Assembly (NCBI GenBank): GCA_027488715.1 | Contig: JAIYBD010000083.1 | Location: 1-18,168 of the forward strand | Direction: 5' to 3' | Source: Bacteroidota bacterium | GTDB lineage: Bacteria > Bacteroidota > Bacteroidia > UBA7662 > CANHCV01 | Length of the DNA: 18,168 bases | In this document: positions 1 through 7,138 of the stretch, piece by piece | How positions within the stretch are numbered: position 1 is the first letter of the stretch | Layout: each line of letters opens with the position of its first letter | Translations under genes and position numbers: made by a program | The notes under the pieces: generated by a model | The model's input: the letters and a program-made list of their open reading frames with translations, nothing else | Database searches by the model: none | What the model was told of the DNA's origin: nothing

Positions 1-25
1 GATTTGAAACTTTTTTAACAATTGA

Positions 26-1018
26 TTAAAAAGCGGGACATTTAATTCTTTCGATCTTCTTTTTGGATGGACGAGTGTATTTGTCCAACATAAATCCAAC
101 TGAAAGTTCGTGAGCACCTGTTGCTGCCTGACGAAGGCGAGATACCGTGATGTCATAACTATATCCGAAGCGGAAATTCTTGGTTTGAATACCACCCAAA
201 AGAATTACGGCATCGGCATTTCCACCTGATTGGCGGTACCAAACACCAGCGGTGAAGGGTTCGCGATTAACATAAGCACCCAAATTCAATTGAGAGAAAG
301 GGCCGTGCTGCATGTAAATCAAATTGGGAGAAACCGTGGTTTGAGGCTTGCTCGTTCCAACGAATTTATTAAGTACAAAATTGGCACCAGCGTTAACGGT
401 AACACGAACAGGAAGTTCAGTAAATCCACCTCTAATGATGGAAATATTCGGAGTTGTTACGTGATCGAAAGCAACACCGCCATAAACATTCTCAGAAAAT
501 GCCATGAAACCCGCTGCAAAATCAGCATAGTTTCGATTTACAATTCCAAGGGTGTAAAGAGGCTCAGAACTCACAGGACGAACGATTCCCAATTTAGGAT
601 CCAACTGATCATTGAATGTCCAATTGGTATTATTTACAGCAAACTGCCCATAAGATGCACGGAAACCAGATCTCAACGACCATTTGTTGTTTAATTTTAA
701 AAAGTGAGCATAGGATCCGCTTACACGAGTTTGAGTAAATAAACCCGCACCTGCATTGTCAGATAAAGCTTGGAACCCAATACCACCTTGCATTTTATCA
801 AAATACTGGTCAAAACTTGCAGCATAGGTAGCAAAGCCAGGAATGGATGACCATTGATTGCGGTAATTCAATAAATAGCGAGGACCAATGCTACTACCGG
901 TCAAGGCGGGATTCAAATAAAGAGGATTGGCATAAAATTGCGAAAAATGAGGATCCTGTGCCATTGCAACCATGGTTCCGAGGAACATCACAGCTGAAAA
1001 ACCTAGTCTTTTAAACAT
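26..1018 (-). CDS. PorP/SprF family outer-membrane protein (type IX secretion/gliding)
   Basis: The 330-residue product has an N-terminal signal peptide ending about ...MVAMA-Q, followed by the family hallmark DPHFSQFYANPLYLNPAL. The rest alternates like a beta-barrel, and the C-terminus is basic and ends KIKCPAF-like (IERIKCPAF), as is common in PorP/SprF proteins. PorP anchors to the PorK/PorN ring of the T9SS, and SprF serves secretion of the adhesin SprB. Paralogues usually sit beside a large adhesin with a type B sorting domain, and none is seen next to this copy. The reading frame is open to 1069, but the methionine at 1018 is chosen because the signal peptide begins there; the 17 extra residues are basic and unlike a leader. 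The gene is divergent from porU across about 220 bp. Family assignment is firm. Whether this is the core PorP or a SprF-like paralogue cannot be told. Confidence 0.9.
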   Translation of the reverse strand: MFKRLGFSAVMFLGTMVAMAQDPHFSQFYANPLYLNPALTGSSIGPRYLLNYRNQWSSIPGFATYAASFDQYFDKMQGGIGFQALSDNAGAGLFTQTRVSGSYAHFLKLNNKWSLRSGFRASYGQFAVNNTNWTFNDQLDPKLGIVRPVSSEPLYTLGIVNRNYADFAAGFMAFSENVYGGVAFDHVTTPNISIIRGGFTELPVRVTVNAGANFVLNKFVGTSKPQTTVSPNLIYMQHGPFSQLNLGAYVNREPFTAGVWYRQSGGNADAVILLGGIQTKNFRFGYSYDITVSRLRQAATGAHELSVGFMLDKYTRPSKKKIERIKCPAF

Positions 1019-1237
1019 AAATTGTCTTTGTTTAGTTCGTAAAAATCCACTTTTAAATCTTTGTTTCAAAGTGTTTCCCCAAAAAAAATGTTAAAAGATT
1101 TTCAACCCAATTGTTCACAATATTGAATATCAGCATGTTAACTGATTTTTTAACCCTGTTTGATTTTCATTTTTTCTTTCAACCTAGAAACAAACAGCAA
1201 AAGTTTTTTCGGTTCTTTGCGTTGTACAAAGGCCATC

Positions 1238-4200
1238 ATGAAAAAAAGTATCATCTTTATTTTCCTTTTCATTTCCCAATTTTCATGGAGTCAAGTGCCA
1301 TTCGGTTCGAACTCGGTGTTGCGAGAAGGGCCTTGGATAAAAATTGGAATTGTAAACGACGGTGTGTACGACCTGGCCTTAACCAGCCTACAGGCCGCCG
1401 GGTTAACCATTTCACAACCCGATCAAATTGCAATTTTCGCTGGAAATCCTACATCCCTACCCATGCCCAACAAGGATTTTTTCATCGACGATTTAATTGA
1501 AATTCCCACTCAATCCATCCGAAATTCTTCTTCAACTGTTGAACGGATTCGCTTTTTTGGAAAAGGCCCTCACGCTTGGCACATCGCCACCGATACATTT
1601 TTCTACCAATCCAACCTCTACGCCGACACTAATTATTACTACGTTACGGTGCTCAACCGACCCGCTAAAAAAATAGGAAGCACCGCCAACTTAACCCAAC
1701 CCTCTGCAACCAGCTCGGAGATGGATGCCTTTTGGGCCATCGATCTCAATAAAAAATCAGTTTCTAGGTCAGGACAACAATGGTTTGATGACGAATTAGA
1801 TGGAAGCAATTCACGGGAATATGCCACCAACTTCCAAGGATTGGTTACCGGAGCTCCCATCGATTTGATCTTTAATATTGGTGCGCGGAGTTATTCCGTA
1901 AATCCCACTCTTGGCCTTTCTGAAAAAAATGGCACCTTTTTAGGAATCTATCCTTTTTCTGCCATTTTTAACTACACTTACGCTGCAAAAATGAGGATGT
2001 TCGACCAAGGAAAACGAATTTCGTTCATTCCATCCACCGGAAATCCGATCCTCCAAGTTTCATTCAATAAAAACGGCGATCCCGGGGCCATTGGCTACGT
2101 TGATTACTTTATGGCCAAAGCCCGATGCCGCGTTGATTGGCCTTCGTCGAACCAGTTCACTTTTTACGAAACACGTTTTTTACCTGCCGGGCAAACCCGA
2201 GCCGTGGTTCTTAATAGTTCTGAACCGGCTGTGGCTTGGGATATTTCCAACCCCCTTGAGCCGGTTCAAACCATCGGATCCCTCAACGGAAACACCTATT
2301 CCTGGACTATTCCTGCCGACACCTTACTTCCTTTGCACATCTTTAAAGGAAATCAAGTTTATCCCAACCCCACCATCATCGGAAACGTAGCAAATCAAAA
2401 TTTGCATGCCTTGCCTACCCCCCAATTACTCATTCTTTACCACCCTCAATTCCAAAACGAAACAACCCGTTTACTGGCACATAAAAGTCAATTAGGTTGG
2501 AACGTAGTTGCGGTAAACGTTTTCCAGATTTACGAAGAGTTCTCTTCTGGAAAACAAGATTTGGCCGCTATTCGAAACTTTATTCGGATGTTCTACCAGC
2601 GGCCAGATGGGAAAACGCTCCAGCATGTACTCCTTATTGGCGACGCTTCGTACGATTACAAAAACCGAATTGCCAATAACACCAACTTCATCCCCACGTT
2701 CCAATCGCCCGAAACCGTTGAACCCCTTTATACCTATTCTTGCGACTTTTTCTTTGGATTGTTGGATTCCTTGGAGGGTCGTTTTTCCATCATTGACCGA
2801 GGATCGATGGATGTAGGAATTGGCCGGTTACCGGTGAACACCACGCAGCAGGCGAAAATCATGATCGATAAGATCATCGAATACGAAACCAATGCCAGCG
2901 CTGGCGATTGGAAAAGTCAAATTACCTTAGTGGCCGACGATGCCGACTTCAACAAACATTTGGAAGATAGTGAGGTTCTGACCGATTCCATTCAGCGGAA
3001 TTTCAAAGAAGCCGTGATCGAAAAACTCTATTTGGATGCTTTCCCTCGGGTTTCAACCCCCGGTGGTTCTCGCTATCCGGCCGTAAACCAAGCCATCAAT
3101 AACCGCATTAACCAAGGAGCATTGATTGTTAATTACATCGGCCATGGCGGGGTGAATGGTTGGGCTGATGAGCGAGTTTTAACTCCTGAAGATGTGTTGA
3201 CGTGGAGTGCTCAAGGAAAGTATCCCATCTTCGTTACAGCCACCTGCGAATTCTCCCGTTTTGACGATCCTGGAAAACTATCTGTTGGCGAACAAGTGGG
3301 ATTCAAAGAAAAGGGCGGACCTGTTTCTTCCATCACCACGGTTCGATTGACCTATTCGGAACCCAATTTGGATTTTACAAAGCGATTGTACCATCAGTTT
3401 TTTGAAAAGGACTCGACTGGAAAATGTCAGCCCATTGGGGTTTCTTTCCGAAGGGCCGTAAACTTAACCGGCATTGACAATGCCAATACCCGTTGCTTAA
3501 CCTTGTTGGGAGATCCTTCCCTCCGCCCCGCCATTCCACAACAATCCATTACCATCACCAAAGTGAATAACGGGATTCCTGGAGCCGACACCATTCGGGC
3601 ACTTTCGAAAGTTAAAATTGAAGGGCAGATTGATGCACTCGGTGGTGGAATTGATCGAAATTTTCAAGGAGTTGCCACGTTAATCGTCTTCGACAAAGCC
3701 CAGGTATTTTACACCTTTGGAGCTGCCAATCAGTCGATTGCCGTTCCCGTTGACAACCAAAACAATATCCTTTTCAAAGGGAAGGCAACCGTTCGAAACG
3801 GCGAATTTTCGGTGGAATTTCTTACTCCCAAAGACATTGCATACCAATTTGGAAACGGCCGAATCCTCGGCTACGCGATAAGCAATCAGAAAAACGAAGC
3901 CTTGGGCGAAAACCGTAACATCATCATCGGTGGGACATCCCCCAATTTCGCTAACGACGAAACGGGTCCAGAAGTAAAAGCATACCTCAACTCTACAGCC
4001 TTTATTAACGGCGGCATTACCCACAATCATCCCGTACTGTTGGCCCGAGTTTTCGACGAATCTGGAATGAATACCGTTGGGAATGGCATCGGTCACGACA
4101 TGGTGATGATCATCGATGGAAAGGCCGATCAACCCTTTGTTTTGAACCAATATTTTGAGTCGGATTTAGACGACTTCAAACGGGGTTGGATTCGTTTTCC

Positions 4201-4621
4201 GATGTATGGTCTATCGCCTGGAAAGCACAGCCTAGAGGTAAAAGTATGGGATGTTTACAACAACTTAGGAAGTACAACCTTGGAATTTGAAGTGATTGAT
4301 ACCACTTCCCCACAACTTCTTCAAATTGGTTGTTATCCCAATCCTTCCAGTGGAAACATCACCTTTACCTTCAACCATAATTTGGCCCAGATGCCCTTGG
4401 AAGCCACCTTGGAAATTATGGATATTTCAGGGAAATCTGTCTTCCAATCCATAAAAAATTTCACCCCAGTTGGATTTGTTGAAAATGCTTTTCAATGGGA
4501 TGGAACCGACCAATTCGGAAAAAAAATTGCTGATGGATTATACGTTTATCGGATTCAAATCCGTTTAAAAAATGGACAATCCTTACAGGCTTGTCAAAAA
4601 CTTATCCGGATTTCCGAATAA
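1238..4621 (+). CDS. porU: PorU, type IX secretion system sortase (C25 gingipain-like peptidase)
   Basis: The 1127-residue protein has a signal peptide (MKKSIIFIFLFISQFSWSQ). An N-terminal beta-rich region is followed by a caspase-fold C25 domain at about residues 390-770. The catalytic dyad is visible: His636 in YIGHGG and Cys670 in TATCEFSRFDDP, 34 residues apart, close to the His-Cys spacing in gingipain RgpB. A C-terminal sorting-like domain (about 1025-1127) contains YPNPSSG and DGLYVYRI. PorU family members keep this domain uncleaved. In the family, PorU removes the sorting domain from T9SS cargo at the cell surface and attaches cargo to anionic LPS. The length is close to the approximately 1150 residues usual for PorU. 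The frame is open from 1160, but the ATG at 1238 starts the signal peptide. porV follows 48 bp downstream, the known porU-porV order. Identification is confident. Confidence 0.95.
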   Translation: MKKSIIFIFLFISQFSWSQVPFGSNSVLREGPWIKIGIVNDGVYDLALTSLQAAGLTISQPDQIAIFAGNPTSLPMPNKDFFIDDLIEIPTQSIRNSSSTVERIRFFGKGPHAWHIATDTFFYQSNLYADTNYYYVTVLNRPAKKIGSTANLTQPSATSSEMDAFWAIDLNKKSVSRSGQQWFDDELDGSNSREYATNFQGLVTGAPIDLIFNIGARSYSVNPTLGLSEKNGTFLGIYPFSAIFNYTYAAKMRMFDQGKRISFIPSTGNPILQVSFNKNGDPGAIGYVDYFMAKARCRVDWPSSNQFTFYETRFLPAGQTRAVVLNSSEPAVAWDISNPLEPVQTIGSLNGNTYSWTIPADTLLPLHIFKGNQVYPNPTIIGNVANQNLHALPTPQLLILYHPQFQNETTRLLAHKSQLGWNVVAVNVFQIYEEFSSGKQDLAAIRNFIRMFYQRPDGKTLQHVLLIGDASYDYKNRIANNTNFIPTFQSPETVEPLYTYSCDFFFGLLDSLEGRFSIIDRGSMDVGIGRLPVNTTQQAKIMIDKIIEYETNASAGDWKSQITLVADDADFNKHLEDSEVLTDSIQRNFKEAVIEKLYLDAFPRVSTPGGSRYPAVNQAINNRINQGALIVNYIGHGGVNGWADERVLTPEDVLTWSAQGKYPIFVTATCEFSRFDDPGKLSVGEQVGFKEKGGPVSSITTVRLTYSEPNLDFTKRLYHQFFEKDSTGKCQPIGVSFRRAVNLTGIDNANTRCLTLLGDPSLRPAIPQQSITITKVNNGIPGADTIRALSKVKIEGQIDALGGGIDRNFQGVATLIVFDKAQVFYTFGAANQSIAVPVDNQNNILFKGKATVRNGEFSVEFLTPKDIAYQFGNGRILGYAISNQKNEALGENRNIIIGGTSPNFANDETGPEVKAYLNSTAFINGGITHNHPVLLARVFDESGMNTVGNGIGHDMVMIIDGKADQPFVLNQYFESDLDDFKRGWIRFPMYGLSPGKHSLEVKVWDVYNNLGSTTLEFEVIDTTSPQLLQIGCYPNPSSGNITFTFNHNLAQMPLEATLEIMDISGKSVFQSIKNFTPVGFVENAFQWDGTDQFGKKIADGLYVYRIQIRLKNGQSLQACQKLIRISE

Positions 4622-4669
4622 AATTTTGAAATAGATTGATTACTTTTACCAAAATCATTTTTAGAACAC

Positions 4670-5965
4670 ATGGCTGTACAGAAGTTATTTCCTCTTAGTT
4701 TGATTGTATTTACCGGTTTTTTTGCATCGAAAACCGCAACGGCTCAACTTTCGACCAATAAAATTTTGGGGCAACTCAATACCATAACCACAGCAGTTCC
4801 CTTTCTCATGATTTCACCCGATGCTCGGGCCGGTGCCATGGGCGACCAAGGAGTTGCTTCAACCGCCGATGCCAATTCCATGCACTGGAATCCCAGTAAA
4901 TTGGTTTTCATTGACCCAAAAATGGGAAAATCTGGATTCTCGGTGAACTACACTCCGTGGTTGCGCCAATTGGTTCCAGACATCAGTCTTTCTTATTTGA
5001 GTTTTTACTACCTCAAAGATTCTCGCCAAGCTTTCGGTGCGTCTTTGCGCTACTTCTCTCTTGGCGACATCACGTTTACCGACAACTTCGGAACCAATAT
5101 CGGGACATTTAACCCCAATGAATTCTCTTTGGACGGAACCTACTCCCGCAAATTGGGAGAACACTTTTCCACCGGGGTTTCTCTTCGTTACATCTACTCC
5201 AACCTCACCGGTGGTTTGGATCAATACGGACAAAGTAAAGCGGGTAATGCCGTAGCCGGAGATTTGTCGTTCTATTACAACAAACCCACCACCATCCAAG
5301 AGAAAAAAGCCAATTGGATGTTGGGGTTGAACGTTTCCAACTTGGGTAACAAAATTTCTTACAGCGCATCCGGAGAACGGAATTTCCTTCCTTGCAACAT
5401 GCGCCTAGGAGGCGGAATCGACATCAATTTCGATGAATACAACCGTTTGGTGGCTACCGTAGAACTTACCAAACTTTTGGTCCCCACCAATCCTGTGTAC
5501 AAAAAAGATGTTAATGGCGCTTTGATCATTGACTCTGCTACCCAACGTCCGGTCATCGATCGCGGTGAAGATCCTTTCACCAAAGGTGTGATTGAAGGCG
5601 TATTCAGCTCATTCACCGACGCTCCCGGTTATTTGGATGATCAAGGACAATTTGTTAATGGATCTATTTTGAAAGAAGAATTGCGCGAAATCAATCAATC
5701 CATCGGATTGGAGTATTGGTACGCCAATCAGTTCGCCATTCGCGGTGGATTTTTCAACGAGCACCCCACCAAAGGAGCTCGCCAATACTTCACCTTCGGA
5801 GCGGGTTTGAAGTACAATGTTTTCAAAATTGATTTCGCTTACTTGGTTCCAACGAATCGTCAATTGGGTCGAAGCCCACTTCAGAACACCTTGAGATTCA
5901 GCTTATCCTTCGATATGTCGGCCTTCCAATCGCCGGATGCGTCGAAGAAAATCGAAAACCAATAA
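4670..5965 (+). CDS. porV: PorV (LptO), type IX secretion outer-membrane shuttle protein
   Basis: The 431-residue protein has a signal peptide (cleavage near ATAQ-L, residue 26). The N-terminal mature sequence AVPFLMISPDARAGAMGDQG...ADANSMHWNPSKL is characteristic of the PorV/PorQ family (FadL-like barrels). The C-terminal half contains repeated amphipathic strands and ends in a barrel-like stretch. In the family, PorV is a 14-stranded barrel that binds the sorting domain of cargo as it leaves the SprA (Sov) pore and delivers it to PorU. PorV is favoured over PorQ because the gene follows porU by 48 bp, as in Porphyromonas and Flavobacterium. The short gap suggests co-transcription; no clear promoter was found in it. 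A perfect palindrome starts 8 bp after the stop codon and may also end the transcript. Confidence 0.93.
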   Translation: MAVQKLFPLSLIVFTGFFASKTATAQLSTNKILGQLNTITTAVPFLMISPDARAGAMGDQGVASTADANSMHWNPSKLVFIDPKMGKSGFSVNYTPWLRQLVPDISLSYLSFYYLKDSRQAFGASLRYFSLGDITFTDNFGTNIGTFNPNEFSLDGTYSRKLGEHFSTGVSLRYIYSNLTGGLDQYGQSKAGNAVAGDLSFYYNKPTTIQEKKANWMLGLNVSNLGNKISYSASGERNFLPCNMRLGGGIDINFDEYNRLVATVELTKLLVPTNPVYKKDVNGALIIDSATQRPVIDRGEDPFTKGVIEGVFSSFTDAPGYLDDQGQFVNGSILKEELREINQSIGLEYWYANQFAIRGGFFNEHPTKGARQYFTFGAGLKYNVFKIDFAYLVPTNRQLGRSPLQNTLRFSLSFDMSAFQSPDASKKIENQ

Positions 5966-5972
5966 ATCAAAA

Positions 5973-6006
5973 TTTAAAGCCCACGGTTAAAACCGTGGGC
6001 TTTAAA
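5973..6006. repeat. Palindromic repeat type R1, copy A (left end of the transposase unit)
   Basis: This is a perfect inverted repeat with 16-bp arms (TTTAAAGCCCACGGTT and its complement) separated by AA. The core ACGGTTAAAACCGT recurs in copy B at 6541-6570. The box after the palindrome (AACCAATTGGTCTATTTGGG, 6005-6024) also recurs after copy B with two differences. It is interpreted as one end of an IS200/IS605-like unit. Its position just after the porV stop means it could also act as a transcription terminator, but no long T run follows. Confidence 0.85.
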
Positions 6007-6071
6007 CCAATTGGTCTATTTGGGATTTTAAATTATTCCTTTTTCAGATCAAATAAATTGATAAATTCATT

Positions 6072-6467
6072 TTATTCCTGTTGGAACGTTTTCTTTTGAT
6101 GGTGTGCTTTCTGCTTTTTAATGTATTCAAAAACTTTTTCAACGCCTGATTCGGAAATTGAATATGCGGCATAACCTGTTTGCCAGGCAAATTTATCCGA
6201 AATCAAATCATTCTGATTTATAAAATGAGAGCTGCTGCCTTTAATCTGTTTGATTACTTCTGCTATGGATTTTTGTGGATTCAACAAAAACAAACAATGA
6301 ATATGGTCGGGCATCCCATTGATGATTCTAACAGGACAACCTTGTTCTCGCAATTGCTTCGCAATATATTGATATACCTGTTGTTCAAGGCTTTTATGAA
6401 TCAATGGTTTTCTTTCTTTGGTTGCCCAAATGGCGTGTATCCATATTTTATTCAATGAATGTGGCAT
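6072..6467 (-). CDS. IS200/IS605-type Y1 (HUH) transposase, probably C-terminally truncated
   Basis: The 131-residue protein belongs to the Y1_Tnp family of single-strand DNA transposases that cut hairpin ends with one tyrosine. The HUH metal-binding motif is HIH at residues 55-57 (PDHIHCLF). The catalytic tyrosine is most likely Tyr115 in EYIKKQ, with the usual Gln four residues later (Gln119). FAWQTGYAAYSIS (93-105) is the conserved block before the tyrosine helix. Family members usually have about 145-150 residues and a C-terminal tail of the form F..E..EFL. Here the frame stops with TAA at 6072-6074 after TFQQE, yet the next in-frame codons read NEFINLFDLKKE before a second stop at 6033-6035. 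This looks like a nonsense change of a tail codon. The palindromes on both sides support a mobile or REP-associated (RAYT-like) unit. Activity is uncertain. Confidence 0.9.
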   Translation of the reverse strand: MPHSLNKIWIHAIWATKERKPLIHKSLEQQVYQYIAKQLREQGCPVRIINGMPDHIHCLFLLNPQKSIAEVIKQIKGSSSHFINQNDLISDKFAWQTGYAAYSISESGVEKVFEYIKKQKAHHQKKTFQQE

Positions 6468-6497
6468 AATGAATAAAATTAATTTTCATTTATGATG

Positions 6498-6541
6498 TTT
6501 AAACCGTTAAAACGGTTGCGCGTAAATTCCAACATTCCCAT
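6498..6541. repeat. Repeat type R2, copy C
   Basis: This 44-bp repeat begins TTTAAACCGTTAAAACGGTT and ends TTCCAACATTCCCAT. The palindrome AACCGTT-AA-AACGGTT lies at 6502-6517. Copy D (6606-6649) matches it at 40 of 44 positions with no gaps. It lies about 30 bp upstream of the transposase start and is taken as the other end of the transposase unit. Confidence 0.85.
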
Positions 6542-6649
6542 ATAGCCAACGGTTAAAACCGTAGGCTATAAATCGTAAACCAATTAGTCGATTTGGGTTT
6601 CTAAATTTAAACCGTTAAATCGGTTTTGCGTAATTTCCAACATTCCCAT
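6542..6649. mobile_element. Gene-free (MITE-like) companion unit made of the two ends only
   Basis: This stretch contains an R1 copy (B: TATAGCCAACGGTT / AACCGTAGGCTATA, 6541-6570, one mismatch in the arms). It is followed by the R1 box AACCAATTAGTCGATTTGGG (6578-6597) and then directly by an R2 copy (D, 6606-6649). Compared with the transposase unit, the order of ends is the same and the gene between them is missing. It abuts the end of copy C with no spacer. The natural reading is a non-autonomous derivative that the neighbouring transposase could recognise, as REP/BIME sequences are by RAYT proteins. Confidence 0.7.
6606..6649. repeat. Repeat type R2, copy D
   Basis: This 44-bp repeat starts TTTAAACCGTTAAATCGGTT and ends TTCCAACATTCCCAT. 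It is 40/44 identical to copy C. One of the four changes falls in the palindrome (AACCGTT-AA-ATCGGTT), leaving slightly imperfect arms. It ends 10 bp before the stop codon of the small repeat protein on the minus strand. Confidence 0.8.
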
Positions 6650-6659
6650 GGCTTTTTTG

Positions 6660-7019
6660 TTAGAATAAAAAGTAAACGGCTGCGGCAAGAGCGCTTCTTC
6701 TTCCGGGACATTCCAGCCTGGCAATTTTTCGGTAGTTGGAATAATCGATCAAATACTCTCCGTCCCAGCGAGCAATGCGTTTGTAATCGGAATAACGGAT
6801 CACGTATTCCCCCTCAATTTTCGCCAAGCGTTTGTAATTCATGTCGCAAATGTATTCCCCATCAAATCGGTAAACCCGCTTGTAATTGTCGTAAAGCAAA
6901 ACGTAATCCCCATCCATTTTCAACACCTTTCGGTAATTGGAATAGTCGGTCACCACGCATTGAGCATAAGAAATCAACGACCCCAATACGAATAATCCTA
7001 GAATAAATGCTTTTTTCAT
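6660..7019 (-). CDS. Small exported protein with 17-residue YxxYKR...DGEY repeats, unknown function
   Basis: This is a 119-residue protein with a clear signal peptide (residues 1-19, cleavage near SYA-Q20). Residues 26-103 consist of four full repeats and part of a fifth, of consensus YsnYKRiarfDGEYvid, beginning near residues 26, 43, 60, 76 and 93 (spacing 17, 17, 16, 17). Each unit alternates aromatic and basic residues, then an acidic-Gly-acidic turn, suggesting a short beta-meander or beta-solenoid. The tail (about 104-119) is not repetitive. No known family was recognised. The start is well placed: a signal peptide follows, and a good -7 box lies 4 bp upstream. The stop lies 10 bp from repeat copy D, so the mobile unit may have inserted at the gene's end and supplied or altered the last codons. 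Confidence 0.8.
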   Translation of the reverse strand: MKKAFILGLFVLGSLISYAQCVVTDYSNYRKVLKMDGDYVLLYDNYKRVYRFDGEYICDMNYKRLAKIEGEYVIRYSDYKRIARWDGEYLIDYSNYRKIARLECPGRRSALAAAVYFLF

Positions 7020-7023
7020 GATT

Positions 7024-7053
7024 CAAATGTAAATAAGAAAAAGAATTTTTCAA
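7024..7053 (-). promoter_or_regulatory. Bacteroidota-type promoter for the 17-residue-repeat protein
   Basis: On the minus strand the -7 box TACATTTG (7024-7031) matches TAnnTTTG exactly. A -33 TTG (7051-7053) precedes it by 19 bp, within the range described for Flavobacterium and Bacteroides promoters. The box ends only 4 bp before the ATG, so the transcript would have almost no leader. Confidence 0.55.
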
Positions 7054-7138
7054 TCCCAGCTTCATTTCCTACCTTTTTAAAAATTGATGGAAATCCATTT
7101 TTTTCATCGGCAGCATTTATTTTAGCAAAAAAATCGAC

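Larger units (their letters stand above)
5973..6541. mobile_element. IS200/IS605-like or REP-associated unit carrying the transposase gene
   Basis: The proposed unit runs from palindrome A (R1 type) through the minus-strand Y1 transposase gene to repeat C (R2 type), about 569 bp. Unlike DDE insertion sequences, it has no terminal inverted repeats shared between its two ends and no visible target duplication. Instead it has a different sub-terminal hairpin at each end, as expected for Y1 transposases acting on single strands. The boundaries are inferred from the neighbouring gene-free copy (6542-6649), which starts with the same R1 motif and ends with the same R2 motif and CATTCCCAT. Exact cut sites cannot be fixed from one sequence. 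Confidence 0.65.

Noticed and set aside
230..694. A 154-residue plus-strand open frame inside the PorP/SprF-like gene
   Set aside because: It is antisense to a clear family member, has no recognisable domain and has a low-complexity composition expected of a shadow frame.
1111..1500. A plus-strand open frame overlapping the start of porU in another frame
   Set aside because: It runs into the porU coding sequence out of frame and has no family features; porU has a signal peptide and catalytic motifs.
4622..4669. TACTTTTA in the porU-porV gap as a porV promoter
   Set aside because: It has one mismatch to TAnnTTTG, and the only nearby TTG is 12 bp away, too close. Co-transcription with porU is simpler.
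5973..6649. Repeated palindromes considered as a CRISPR array
   Set aside because: There are two different repeat types with only two copies each, a transposase gene between them and no regular spacers.
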